Of a stretch of 64,000 nt of DNA, positions 38,175-52,863 are shown piece after piece. Under the pieces are notes generated by a model. That model saw only the letters and a list, made by a program, of their open reading frames with translations, was not told the origin of the DNA and did no database searches. Positions within the stretch are counted from its first letter, which is position 1; each line of letters starts with the position of its first letter. Source of the DNA: Latrodectus hesperus (taxonomy: Eukaryota > Arthropoda > Arachnida > Araneae > Theridiidae); assembly GCA_037975125.1 (NCBI GenBank), contig CM075852.1, positions 8,297,258-8,361,257 of the forward strand. The letters are read 5' to 3'. The translations under genes and the position numbers were made by a program.

Positions 38175-38992
38175 AAGATCAAATTTCCTGGGGCCTGAGC
38201 AGCTACCAGGCGCGTCGGTAGGCGGTGGATCACCGAACGTCCTGTAGGAATGACAGGATAGCCTTGAATATAGAATCAGAGGCCGCGAACCAGCTCCCGT
38301 AAACCCTGGTGTTATGCGTTCCGTGCCTAGGGCTAATTGGCACCGCGGTATTGGTGTCTTAACGGAGCCTCTAGTTGCCTGGCAAACTTCTAGAGTAATT
38401 TGCCTTGCCCAGTATCTCAGGCAATGCTGGGTGGACTTATATTACCTGAACTTATAAATTGTTATCTTGTGGCTGAAAAGACGCAAGAAATAACAATCCT
38501 TCCTACATCTACAGGTGATGCCTCTGAAGTTGACCTTGCTGAAAAAGACAAGTGAACTCAGAGGCTGTCTTGTAAAGGGGCAGTAATGAATCCTTCACTT
38601 GAGGTAGAAATGACCTCCAAACCATCTTCTGGTGAAAGTCAGGAAGCTATCCCTAGTATGACTGACTCTCTGACCAGATGGGACTATTTCAGCAAGACCC
38701 TATCTGCTGGAAATGTCATACGCAAGAGGAAACGGCAGAGCATATCATTTATGAATGCGAGGCTCTTGCCCTCCCTAGATTAACCTCTTTAGGCATCATC
38801 CATACTAGATAGTTACACCTAGACTCCATTAAAGGGTTATCGGACTTTATTAACAAAGTGGGTGACCCGAGCAACTGGAACTAGGAAACATTGGGTTTGG
38901 AGTTAATGGTACAAAATGCTGATAAAAGCAGAGGTGCCCAATGACATACAAACCCAATTCTAAGAAGAAGAAGAAGAAGAAGATCAAATTTC
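38175..38992 (+). mobile_element. Internally deleted LINE keeping both ends (non-autonomous), with 13-bp TSD
   Basis: The insert 38188-38979 is bounded by AAGATCAAATTTC at 38175-38187 and 38980-38992, and ends in a (GAA)n tail (about 38962-38979). The first ~400 bases (start CTGGGGCCTGAGCAGC) are GC-rich and resemble a LINE 5' UTR. An ATG at 38586 begins a short frame (MNPSLEVEMTSKPSSGESQ) that could be an ORF1 start. Near 38690 the sequence switches to the extreme C-terminus of a LINE: CWKCHTQEETAEHIIYECEA is a zinc knuckle, and the frame runs on to DFINKVGDPSNWN with a stop near 38884. The endonuclease, reverse transcriptase and RNase H are absent. It belongs to a different family from the 20.4-kb LINE. 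Confidence 0.82.
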
Positions 38993-40260
38993 TTAAAAAA
39001 AAGCAATGTCTATTAGATAAAATGTCTAAATACTAAATTTCTGGATCACACAATTTAAATTAAAGAGAAAAACGAATTTAATCACTTTCAGTTTAAAGAT
39101 ATATATGTTATTTCTATTATTCAAACTGACAGAATTAAATATTAAAGGAATATTTTTTGAAATAATTGCGCTCAAGTCATTGCAATTTAACTAGGAAATA
39201 ACTTAGATAATTAATTACAATTCCGTTTGAAAAAAATTGTTTTATTTGAATTATTTTATGTTTAGAAAGAGAGAGAAAGGTAACTCAGAAATGTATTATG
39301 TATAACTCCAAATTTTACATACACCTTACCAAGAACAAATTTGAATTTAATAAGATATCATCTTATTCTGACTTTATAGGCAGAGATTCTTTTTGAGTTT
39401 CTGCATCTTTTCAGAAATAATCTGTTCTTTCGTTATATGTTTATTGTTTATGGACTGTGTAACAATCTACATGATTTAATAAAACATTTCTCAAAATATA
39501 TTTCGTTTTAATCTTTTGTTTGATTTTTCTCTAAGAGCAGAAATTTTTTATGAACATCGTCAATTTTTATAAAATAATTTGAATATTTAAAACAAAATTC
39601 TTTTAAATGGTTATTTAAAATAATATAAAAAACATTTCTCGCACGTTCTTGTAGCTTTCAAAAGAAATAGAAATAAATACTATTTCCTTATACTTCAATT
39701 TTTCAAATTAAGTTGTGTATCTCCAATTAATGTATTAGCTTTTTTGTTGGAAAAGAATTGGATTATAAATATATGTTATTAAGGGTTACCTAAAATTTTT
39801 AAAAATTGATTTATTAATTCAATAAATTTAAAATTAATTTTCTGTAATTATAAAAGATAGCTCTTTCTGGAAGTTTTTCTTGATGATCTGTTTCATGGAT
39901 AACTAATTCTGACCAGAATGCTTTTTTTGTTGAAGTTCAAAAGCTAAAAATGAACTATTCCAGCTCAGATGTCTACTGTGTCATTTCATCATGATTCATT
40001 ATTAAAAGACACTAAATTCCATTTTATTTTAGAGAGCATCATGGACACCCAACGTTGTTCTAAACATGAAAAAAAAAAACTCGCTTAATAGGCTTTAAAG
40101 CACATTACAAAGTATTTTGAAAAGTTTTCACTAAACATGTTGCTTAAAAACTACGGGAAACATATTCTGAAGTTGACATTTAATAAGAAACGCAAATGGC
40201 TATTAAGAAAAAAACAGAATAAAAAAAAAACTTTTAATCTTTCCACATAAATTCATCTTC
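38993..40260. other. AT-rich non-coding stretch
   Basis: Nothing recognised. Confidence 0.5.
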
Positions 40261-40264
40261 TTCC

Positions 40265-40640
40265 CACAATGCATTTCTTCCTCATTTCCCGGTTATTAAT
40301 TCATTCAAGCCTCCTTCTTCTTAATCTGATGACATTCATCAGTTCCTTCCACTTCCTCCTTCGCTCGAATAGGAGGCATTTATTAGAAGCGGTGAAGAAT
40401 TTGTGGGACCTTGTGATGCATGGGACGATCTCACGCGAGCAATTAATATTACAAGGAATGAGAGAGTCGATGCTCAACGAAAAAAATAAATAAATAAAAA
40501 AAGGTCAGGCCATAAAAAGAAAAGAGAAAAAGAATCCAGACGAGCGAAGAAGAACGCTGTTCTGGAACTTAATCAGGATCTGGGCGATAAATAGCAGCTC
40601 AGCACCACGCACCTGGAATTTAGATCTTTTTGTCTGCAAG
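40265..40640. promoter_or_regulatory. GC-richer island, candidate regulatory element
   Basis: A GC-richer patch with no recognisable protein domain (a 74-codon frame at 40269-40493 has none). It contains GGCCATAAAA at 40508-40517, a motif that recurs in inverse orientation at 47634-47643. Function unknown. Confidence 0.22.
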
Positions 40641-41665
40641 AATTGTTTGTCTGAAACTAATATAATTTGAATCTGGCTCGTTTGTTTTTCATTTACGTAA
40701 TTATGTCAGCAAATTTTCTGGAAGAAATTTAGCTTCTTTTAAATCATAAAATGAGGTTTAATTAGCCGAATTAGAACATGCGTGGTTATGGTAGCGTATG
40801 ATCTAATTTGCTTTTTCATAATTAGTGTTTATTGCCGTTGAAACTGTGTCTTTTCTTTCGCTTTTCTAAGAAAATTAATGGCCCCATTAGCGATGGATTT
40901 TTTTTTATTCTTCGAGATCATGATATGTTATTTCTTTTACGTAATTGATATTTATTCGATTGCTTAAAAAGTCAGCATTCATGTTTATGCATGAATGCAA
41001 GCATGTTAAGAACATAGAGAAGAGATTTACGGAAGAGAACTTACAGGAAATGGATCCATATGTCTATACTATAAAAAAAATCCATATGTCTATAACATTA
41101 AATTTTATACTGAAGCGTAGTAATTTGATACCATTTAAAAAAAATGCAAATCTCAAATTTTTTTTTTCCTATTGATTAAAGCTTTACTGATTCAAAGAAA
41201 TTTATGCTTCAATTGTTCCAATATACACATGGAAAAAAACTGTCTTAAATTATCTTTACAAAAAATATTATATTTTGCAATTTTTAAGATACAAATTTAA
41301 TGCTTTGAATTGTATTATCTACATTTAATGTATTTATATAAGGCTTTGAAGCATTACAGTTAAATCTTTCTAATGAATTTAATAAATGTATATAAAATTA
41401 TTCGTAAAGTAATTCCTTTTTCTTATAATTTTAGTCACTACAGATTTAATATAATATTAATGTGATAAGAAAGTATTATTAACTAAAAAATATTTTTTAA
41501 TTATTAAGATTTTTAATATTTGATTGAATTTTATACCCAGATACACTTAAGATAATATGATTGAAGAGTTATAATGAAGAACACATTTTATTTAATTAAA
41601 ACTAATTAATTATGAACTAATTGCAATAAGAGGCACAAATTTTGATGATTTCATAAACCACATCT
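40641..41665. other. AT-rich non-coding stretch
   Basis: Nothing recognised. Confidence 0.5.
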
Positions 41666-41671
41666 ATAGAT

Positions 41672-42440
41672 ATTCGGATCTTGACAGATAGCCGTATCGC
41701 CATTCAAGAGATGAGCAACTGAACTAGAGTGTGGGAGACAGAACATCTACCATGATTCTTAAACATCTCAAAGTGCTTGGAGGCAACACAATACTTATTT
41801 TCAGTGGCTTCCTTTACACATGGACCTTCAGGGCTGATATACTTGCAAAAGGAGGGGCTTCTGGCTCATCAACTGTTGGTAAAGTACTAATCCTCTCCGA
41901 AATAAGCTCAAAAATTAAGATCAGGAATCAGAAAATGTAGAGGACTCTTCCATCCCACTTTAAGTATTCTGGAAGAACTCCTGGTAATGCCTTCAAAATT
42001 AGGAATGATAGAACTGTCTACTGATTGTACAGTACTGATCCTGCTGCACATGAGTAGTTCCTGATGCACATGAGTACTCATGTTGCAGATGAGTACTTCT
42101 GTTGCACATGATACTCCTGTTCTACATGAGTAGTTCCTGCTGCACATGAGTACTCATGTTGCTGATGAGTACTCCTGTTGCACATGATAATCCTGTTCTA
42201 CATGAGTAGCTCCTGCTGCACATGAGTAGACATATAGAGGGAGTCTTATTTATATTGATGGACAGAAATCTTATCTTAAGTGCACCAAGTGCACTTCTGC
42301 ACGGGCCTCCCCTGAACACCTCCCCCACAGTGTAGGGCTTTTGAATGAGGACCCCTTTTGTTGTTTATGACTTTTTGAGGATTCGCGCACTCCTGGACAT
42401 GCTATCGCTTGCAGCAAGACCTTGAGTTATAAGCCACAAC
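41672..42440 (+). pseudogene. Non-LTR retrotransposon RNase H and zinc-knuckle relic, split by a minisatellite
   Basis: The left part reads ILTDSRIAIQEMSN, a stop, then RVWETEH: the second-Asp region of LINE RNase H (usually T/S-D-S-R-x-A-I/L-Q). In a shifted frame it continues KHLKVLGGNTIL and RADILAKGGASGSS, the domain's closing Asp motif (family form GNERADxLAK). After the minisatellite, CTKCTSARASPEHLPH (first Cys near 42281) is the C-terminal zinc knuckle typical of such LINEs, followed by FLRIRALLDMLSLA and a stop. Frameshifts and stops throughout show an old copy. The RNase H to knuckle distance is enlarged by the tandem repeat. Confidence 0.7.
42039..42232. repeat. Minisatellite of 19-20-bp units with a 77-bp higher-order unit
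   Basis: About ten units of the form TGTTGCACATGAGTACTCC. Four successive variants (ending ACTCA, ACTTC/ACTCC, ATACTCC/ATAATCC, GTAGTTCC/GTAGCTCC) repeat as a block twice, at about 42062-42138 and 42139-42215. The array lies inside the LINE relic. Confidence 0.88.
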
Positions 42441-45400
42441 ACAATTATGATGATGTTGGATTAATGAATTGAAATAACTAATGCTGATGTTTTTATTCAA
42501 CTAAAATAATACATATTTTGAAAATAATATATTTCATGAAAATTATTTTAGGACATCACAGTTGAAAAATTCCAAAATTACGCTTTGAATTTTCTTTTTT
42601 TATAAGCAAGAGAAAAAATAAACTTAATTTCACTCACTTTTTATTTTGCATTAAAATACTTTAAATATGATAATACTTAAATGCTTATCGTTATTTACTT
42701 TGTAGTAAATTTAAAATACAAAACTTTTCATAGGTCAAAGATTTTCAAAGATAAGTATCATTTCAACTAATAATTTAACTTTATTAATATTTTAAATCGA
42801 AAAAACATTTCAATGTCCATATTGCAATGATATAGAAATATCAAACCAATGTAACCGAATGTTAAGCATTTAAGAAAAGCCACAAATAAAACTAAAATCA
42901 ATTTTCCAGTTAAAATCAAAAGTAAGAAGTTTATTCCAAAACTTTCTACATCCATACCTGAAATGACGAGGAAAAACGGTTTCCTTTCCCTCAAGTGAAT
43001 CAATTTTTGGATAATTTTCTTAATAAGACATACGCCAGAAGGCGCATACCACTCCTTAGCAGTAAAAAAAATGTTAAAGCTAGCTGAAGCAATTATAGAA
43101 CAATTGGAAATCCTACCACATTTTTCTCTCTTATTTTCTTTCTATACTTCTCTTTCCTACCTTTCGCGTTTCTATCGAATCAAAAGCTCTCATCAAACAA
43201 TTAATGAAGTTGAAGCCAGATCCCGAAGTGATGTGTATTTATATATATAACTGCAGAATAAAAGAGACCTTTAGGGCGAATACTGCTAAAACTCGATATA
43301 TTCTCGCGAAAACAGAACAAAGAGAGAAACCATTATATTTGTTATTTTTGAAGTGAGTTTTTCCTAACAAAAGCCACGCTCAAAAAAGTGTTTATTGCAA
43401 TAATTAACGACCACGAAAGCTTACAGTAATGAGTTCGTTTATCGCTTTGTTGATGGCAAGCAATTATACTTCAATTATTTATAAACTAGAAATGGCTATT
43501 TTAGAAACGAATAAATGCATAGCATGTAACTCAAACTAAAACATAGGTATTTTACTTGCTTTGAAAATTGTTTCATTCAAAAATATACAACAAGCATTAT
43601 TTTGAATCGGCAAAATGCTTCAATTTTGTGAAAAAATATAAGTATCCGTGTAAAAGTGAATTTCTTAAAAATCACATTCTTTCGTTTTTCTACTAATGAA
43701 GTTGTAAAATATTGTAAAGTTGTATAAAAAGTATTTGTAATGATATTTTTAAAATTGCATCTGTTTAATGGAATGCATCAATTTACAAATAATTTAACTC
43801 ATTATCATGGCATAACACAAACAACAAAATTTCCAGTTTTGTAGTTAACACACATTTTCAATTTGTAATTCTAAAACAGTAGTTTTAGAACCACACAGAC
43901 ATTTTGAATTGCAAACTTTGTGTAAATTCAATATTTTATTTTCTGATAAAAAAATAAATAATAATTAAATAAAATACACTTCTTAAATCAACAAAAATAT
44001 TATTTAAAGAATGAATTCATCTCTGTTTTTTTCATCTGTTTAGTAAAGATACTGAAAATCAGATTACTAAATTAATAGGATTTTTTTAAAAATTATTTTC
44101 TGCAATGATTCATTAAAACAATTTATATCATAAGATTAATAATCATATTCTCAAAAAAATTGCAATATGGTTTTCAATAACATTTTCATGCAATGATTAT
44201 CTCTTGTGAAACGTACATTTTTCAGTAAATCATCTAGGTAAAATAAATCACAGATGAGAAAAATAAAATAATAAAAGTTTGTAAATTAAAAAATTGCTCA
44301 AATATGTGAAAAGAAAACTTAAAGAAATGATTAACTATATTGCAGACAAATAAAAAATAAGAAGAATTATGATAAAAATGACAAAAAATGTATAAAAGTA
44401 CAAAATCTTGTTATAATTAATCGTTGAAATTTGTTTGGTGCGAACATTACTGCATTATCACATTGTTACAGAGAAGCTATAAGAAACAAACATTCAATAC
44501 TGTTACATAATAATAAAGAACACACGCAAACATAAATATTGAAAAAATAAATAATTTAAGTATCGTATATTTTTTAATATAAAAAGCTTCACACAACCAA
44601 TTTCTGTGCCAATCATTTTAGGTTTAATAAGAAAGAAGGTCATCCAAAATAAGTTTTAGAATAAAATAACTGAGCCGTGAATTTCGGTTTCACGAAATGC
44701 AACATCTAGCCTTAAATGGGATGCTTTTAATCATAATAATGACGCAAAGTAATCTGAAATGTATAAAACAAAAATTACGTACAGTTAACAAATTTTATAT
44801 TATATTTAACTGCCATCTAAATATTACGCATCAGTATTAATAGTAATAGTAATAAAATAGAATCATGGTAGTCAGCAATGCCTAATTTAAAAACAATTAT
44901 TAAAAGTAATAAATAAATTTTTGTTAAAATAAATTACTTTTAATTTAAAAAAAATCAACAATAATTTAAAAATAATGTTTACAAAAAGATTGTTTAAGTG
45001 TATCTTTCATTAACAATGTAGACTCCTAAATAAAATGGCATCTCTTATACAAAACATTTTTCAGAAAATCAATTAAATAATTTCAACATGTTTATACACG
45101 TTTTCTATAACTATTTCATTCACTTTATGTATTAAAAATATTCTTTAAATTACTTTTATTAAACGCATTTCTTAATATTCTTTATATAAGAAAACTTTTT
45201 GTATGTTATCTGTTATGTGGTATTTCATAGTAACTGTTCCAAAAAATGTAAGTGATTATCATTTATTCAAACATCTTAGTAATTGTTTAAAAAAGTGAGA
45301 CTGTGTTAAAAAAATTTAATATTTTCGAGTTAAGATGAAAAATATTTTTTATGAGAAAATTAAGAGCATTTTAAACATTTTTAACTTACTATTATATGAA

Positions 45401-47485
45401 TCACAATTCAAATATTCTGTTTTAAATAATACAGTTCTTTGTTATATTTTGAAATTTTAAAAATGTTTGCTTTCTGTAAAAGTTATAAGTAATACAAAAA
45501 AATATTAGTTTTAATTAAAATTTTAAGGAAATGAATACATAAAAATAATTTATAATCTGAGAATACTGACATTATTTTCTAATTAATGAAATTATAATTA
45601 CTTTATTATATTTTTATAATTATTTTATTATGATCATAAAACATCATCCTTTTTGATTCTAAATAAATACATTAGTATATAACCACTCTTAAAAATTTTA
45701 TCATTTTAAAGTGATTTGTTAAGATTTAAAATTGTGTTTTAAAGATTTAAAATAATTTCGGTATTTATATAAATAAACATAGGTATTTAAAATAATAGCA
45801 TTAAATATAGGTATTTAAAATAATTTCGTTCTGCATCTAAGCTGATTGTACTACAAAGCACTTCTGCATTAAAAATAATAAGACTGTATATAGGAAGAAT
45901 TCCAGCGAAAAATATTACTCAAGCTTAACAATGATAACATTTATACATTTATGAACAACAAAATGAAATAATGTTTTAAAAGTACGATATTTGGTTTATA
46001 AATAAAGGTTCTACTGAAGGATAATTATTACTTTACTTTTATAAATCTAAACTAGTTTGCGAGTATATTTTACATAATAAACTAAAATTATTGTTTTTTA
46101 TAGGAACTTAAATCAAATATTTTTGAAAATAAAAGGATCAACAAAAGTTAACGTGTGCTCAAAAAGTAAGATTTATTTTATTAAAGTTGAGACCAAGGAA
46201 TAAATTATGCAAATTTTATGTGAATTGTTTATAGTATAGAAAACTAGAAATCTAAAAACAGCGTTGATCCGATAATAAGAAAAGAGTTAAAAATATTATA
46301 ATGTATATTACAGCTATATTTTCATTACTACAGAAAATTAATTTGACTGATAATTCGTTATACTCTTTTTTTGGAGCATTAATGCTATAAAATTTGAAAA
46401 ATAAATTCTTATAAATAAATGTATTAAAGGTGATAGACTTAAAATATTGAAACCAGAAAAATCTATTCAAATGCAATTTAAAATTTGATGACAAGTAATT
46501 AGTTATATAAAATATATTTTTATGTTTTATTATTACTTGTTTATGTAATTAACTATATCTGATAAATATCCATCAAAAAATTTTTTAACTTTTGAATTTT
46601 CTGTAATTTATAAAAGAAACAAGTTTACTCAATTGATGAAATAAAGCTGACTGTGTGAAAATAAAATGACTGAAAATGGCTGAAAATAGAGAAGTTTTTA
46701 TATATTTGTTTACAGTTATGTATTTATTTTTAAGAACTTCATAGGAGAAAAATTTCAACGTTTCTCATATCCAGGTGACAATATTGCACTTGTGCTTGTA
46801 AATATCGTAAATACGTCAAATGATTTTACTAATTCTTATAATTACGATATAAATAAATTTTTAGCACTTCAGGCCTTATTTTGACTCTAAAAACTAATTT
46901 AAACTGATACAATGATGCAAAATATAAAAAATTATAAATGGCAGTAACTTCGAATAATTTTATTAATTTTTAAACTTCTATCATTTAGTTCTATGGCCGT
47001 ACATAAAAATACAATATTTGTTTTATTACTTTGCCTTAAAAATATTATAGTGATACATTTTTTATTTTCATTTTTAAAAAATATTTTTGATAAACTGTAA
47101 ATAGCAGCTATTTCAAATGATTTCACTGATTTTCAAACTTTTTATAATTCAATTATAGTACTGTAAATAATGATATTGTATTTGTAGAGTTATTTTTATT
47201 TTAAAAATGATTACTGTAAAATTTTTGTTTCAAACACAAACATGATTTAGTAAGGGACTAAATAAAAGATAAAAAAAAATATTGCAATCAGAACTGAATA
47301 ATTCAAAAGCATTCTCGTTGGTATGGAAATGAGGGAGATTATTTCGCTTATATTTTTAGACTAAACAATAACAGCGCAAATTATTGTTCTTTAATGTGAT
47401 TTTGCATTCCATTTGACAGATTCACTTGGTTAATTTGTGAATAGTCCCTTACATGATCAGAAACACAAATAGCACAGTCTCAGAG
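42441..47485. other. AT-rich non-coding stretch (about 5 kb)
   Basis: No genes, RNAs or mobile-element proteins recognised. A small GC-richer patch lies near 43020-43440. Around 45760-45830, ATAGGTATTTAAAATAAT is repeated twice. Confidence 0.5.
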
Positions 47486-47489
47486 CTGA

Positions 47490-48080
47490 AGCTGTAGGCA
47501 TGTGTCCAGCTCATTCGCCACGCTGCTACAGCAATATTTTCCACATCGAATGCTTCTTAGCAAGAGTCCAAATGGGAAGTACATTTTTGCGTTTTTCCAT
47601 CGTCCAAATGAATAAATCGAGACGCGGCTGTTGTTTTATGGCCACGGACTACAACTTAAAAAGCTTCATAAAACAGGGAGGACTCCGATGGGAGGGAAAA
47701 GGAGCCCCATACAGTCATAAAACGCAAAAGGGTTGCTGGCAATGGGCGCTGCCCCCCGGATAGGGAAAAAGGGAGAATTTCTCCCAAATCATCACTTTTC
47801 CGGAGAAACTCTTTGATTTTTCAAGTGACTTAATAGGCTTGTCAAGTATCGAAGAAAAACAATCAGTCGGAAATCAGAGGAGAAGAAATAATAAGAAAAG
47901 TTATCCCCGGCCCTGGATGCAGGGGGTCGAAGAAGGGGCCCAATATTATCGAAGGAATCGGGCCGAAGCGAAATGTGCAAAGTCAGCGACCCAATGCTCT
48001 GCAGGGCGGAAGTTCCTTTACCTATCAAAGCAACTGTCGCCCTTGCTAAATTCTCGAAACTGCGGAAATCAGTACTTTTT
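47490..48080. promoter_or_regulatory. GC-richer island with clustered CATAAAA motifs (candidate regulatory element)
   Basis: A ~600-bp GC-richer patch with no recognisable protein domain in its short open frames. TTTTATGGCC lies at 47634-47643, and CATAAAA at 47667-47673 and 47716-47722. CATAAAA/TTTATG-type cores are bound by Caudal and posterior Hox (Abd-B type) homeodomains. The right half is rich in GGCCC/GGGCC words. An enhancer, promoter or non-coding exon are all possible. Confidence 0.28.
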
Positions 48081-48570
48081 ATTTTCTCGGGGCCTTCTCC
48101 ATATTTACCTTCTCAGAATCTTAATTATAATAATTTTAACTACATTTCACTTAAAAATACAAAACAAATATACAATTTTAGAAATTTCACTTTATCAACA
48201 AAAAATTTTATTTATTATTACCATTCTTACAGTAAACTCTTGTCACCTCCATGTAGAAACAAATTTAACAGTGTTATACGTTAAAGAGTACTCAGTAAAT
48301 TAGATAGTATTTGTTTTAATAACTTCTATTAGAAATATAGTTTTCGCATATAGATTATGGAGTTAGGTGTTTCAAGACAGAAATATACATTAAATAAACG
48401 TAAAATTATATGCAATTACTTTAATTTGCAAAATCGTCCACTGATTCTGCAAGGTACTGCCAAGTATGCCAATATAATTTCGTCAAAGAAATTTTCAAAA
48501 GACAAGAGACATTAGTTTTTAAGTAGTTACCTCAGTACAAAGCTATTAAGTATTACAACGTTGACGTCAT

Positions 48571-50155
48571 AAGTGTCCCCTCACCATTTCGAGAACTTTC
48601 ATACTATTTAAGCGGAGCGTAATCTAAACCTCATTTGTTTACCGTACTTCAGCCCAATTAAAATCATGACTTTTGATTGTGTCACAATCAAATCAACTAC
48701 TTACGGTTGTATTCTCTTATTCTGAACTTTTATATTACTTAAACGGAACGAAATCTGAACCTTATTCGTGTAACGTACCTCAGCTCAATCAACATGATGG
48801 CAGTTGATTATGTCAACATCAAATCAAAAGAATTTTCGGTTGTATTCTCTTATTCTGAACTTTTATATTACTTAAACGGAACGAAATCTGAACCTTATTC
48901 GTGTAACGTACCTCAGCTCAATCAACATGATGGCAGTTGATTGTGTCACAATCAAATCAAAAATTTTCGGTTGTATTCTCTTATTCTGAACTTTTATATT
49001 ACTTAAACGGAACGAAATCTGAACCTTATTCGTGTAACGTACCTCAGCTCAATCAACATGATGGCAGTTGATTGTGTCACAATCAAATCAAAATAATTTT
49101 CGGTTGTATTCTCTTATTCTGAACTTTTATATTACTTAAACGGAACGAAATCTGAACCTTATTCGTGTAACGTACCTCAGCTCAATCAACATGATGGCAG
49201 TTGATTGTGTCACAATCAAATCAAAATAATTTTCGGTTGTATTCTCTTATTCTGAACTTTTATATTACTTAAACGGAACGAAATCTGAACCTTATTCGTG
49301 TAACGTACCTCAGCTCAATCAACATGATGGCAGTTGATTGTGTCACAATCAAATCAAAATAATTTTCGGTTGTATTCTCTTATTCTGAACTTTTATATTA
49401 CTTAAACGGAACGAAATCTGAACCTTATTCGTGTAACGTACCTCAGCTCAATCAACATGATGGCAGTTGATTGTGTCACAATCAAATCAAAATAATTTTC
49501 GGTTGTATTCTCTTATACTGAACTTTTATATTACTTAAACGGAACGAAATCTGAACCTTATTCGTGTAACGTACCTCAGCTCAATCAACATGATGGCAGT
49601 TGATTGTGTCACAATCAAATCAAAATAATTTTCGGTTGTATTCTCTTATACTGAACTTTTATATTACTTAAACGGAACGAAATCTGAACCTTATTCGTGT
49701 AACGTACCTCAGCTCAATCAACATGATGGCAGTTGATTGTGTCACAATCAAATCAAAATAATTTTCGGTTGTATTCTCTTATACTGAACTTTTATATTAC
49801 TTAAACGGAACGAAATCTGAACCTTATTCGTGTAACGTACCTCAGCTCAATCAACATGATGGCAGTTGATTGTGTCACAATCAAATCAAAATAATTTTCG
49901 GTTGTATTCTCTTATACTGAACTTTTATATTACTTAAACGAAACGAAATCTGAACCTTATTCGTGTAACGTACCTCAGCTCAATCAACATGATGGCAGTT
50001 GATTGTGTCACAATCAAATCAAAAAAATTTTCGGTTGTATTCTCTTATTCTGAACTTTTATATTACTTAAACGGAACGAAATCTGAACCTTATTCGTGTA
50101 ACGTACCTCAGCTCAATCAACATGATGGCAGTTGATTGTGTCATAATCAAGCCAA
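48571..50155 (+). repeat. 133-bp satellite array, 11 units plus one diverged edge unit
   Basis: Units start with CGGTTGTATTCTCTTAT at 48704, 48837, 48968, 49101, 49234, 49367, 49500, 49633, 49766, 49899 and 50032. Nearly all are 133 bp; the second is 131. A diverged unit (about 48571-48703) leads in. Each unit contains CAATCAAC, nine bases, then GTTGATTGTG, T, CACAATCAA, giving two overlapping hairpins. Units starting 49500-49899 share a T-to-A change (CTTATACTG), marking a block amplification. No coding content. Confidence 0.97.
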
Positions 50156-52083
<1,928 letters not shown>

Positions 52084-52124
52084 CATTTAATTTTAGAACT
52101 ATACATTTCGGTTTTTTTTTAATT

Positions 52125-52157
52125 TTTTGACTTTAGATATTATATCTAAAGTCAAAA
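52125..52157. repeat. Perfect inverted repeat, 16-bp arms with a 1-base spacer
   Basis: TTTTGACTTTAGATAT, T, ATATCTAAAGTCAAAA. Weaker inverted similarity continues outward (TTTAGAACTATACATTTCG at about 52092-52110 against CGAAATGAAGTTCTAAA at about 52178-52194). The foldback structure may therefore span ~100 bp, as in a small palindromic MITE or a cruciform-prone site. Confidence 0.85.
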
Positions 52158-52215
52158 CATTTTATGTTCTAAATTTCGAAATGAAGTTCTAAAGTTTATA
52201 ATCTTTATATTTATA

Positions 52216-52374
<159 letters not shown>

Positions 52375-52577
52375 TAATATTATATAATTTATAAAAAACA
52401 ATTTTTAAATAAAATCGATTTTAAAGAAAATTAATGTGAATCAATGTGTAAGACCACATTATATATTCTTGAGATTTAAAATTATTACAAATTTATTTCA
52501 GTGAATTTTCTTGATAATTGTAGATGCAAGTCTAATCATCCGATAGAACTTTTATTATATTTAGTTTAGTTTGTTAT

Positions 52578-52740
52578 TCAATGGCCTTTTTTTTTGCGCA
52601 TGAGGACTAACTACATTGTGGGAACTACAGTTTAAAGTGGATTTCGAACTACTAAAAACATCCACACAATCGAGATTAGAATGGAACCCAAGAACTGCTA
52701 AATCGAAGGTCAGAACTAACTCCTTATTAATGTAGACTAC
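52578..52740 (-). repeat. Diverged copy of the tRNA-SINE found at 54.5 kb
   Basis: On the plus strand, GAGGACTAACTACATTGTGG, then CAGTTTAAAGTGGATTTCGAA, then CTAAAAACATCC align to the reverse complement of the SINE body at 54618-54690. The following bases (GAGATTAGAAT, then GAAGGTCAGAACTAAC) match the reverse complement of its tRNA head with many changes. It is an old copy, and no TSD could be defined. Confidence 0.68.
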
Positions 52741-52784
52741 GAAGTAACTTTACTTATCAAACATTTTATATGTATGAATTTATT

Positions 52785-52786
<2 letters not shown>

Positions 52787-52862
<76 letters not shown>

Positions 52863-52863
52863 T
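52787..52863. repeat. (AT)n microsatellite
   Basis: About 75 bases of AT with one CATA interruption. Confidence 0.96.

Noticed and set aside
46780..46800. ATTGCACTTGTG resembles the start of the miR-92 family
   Set aside because: No complementary arm exists within about 80 bases on either side, so no hairpin precursor can form.
48571..50155. CRISPR-like array
   Set aside because: The 133-bp units are continuous and homogeneous with no unique spacers. It is a satellite in eukaryotic DNA.
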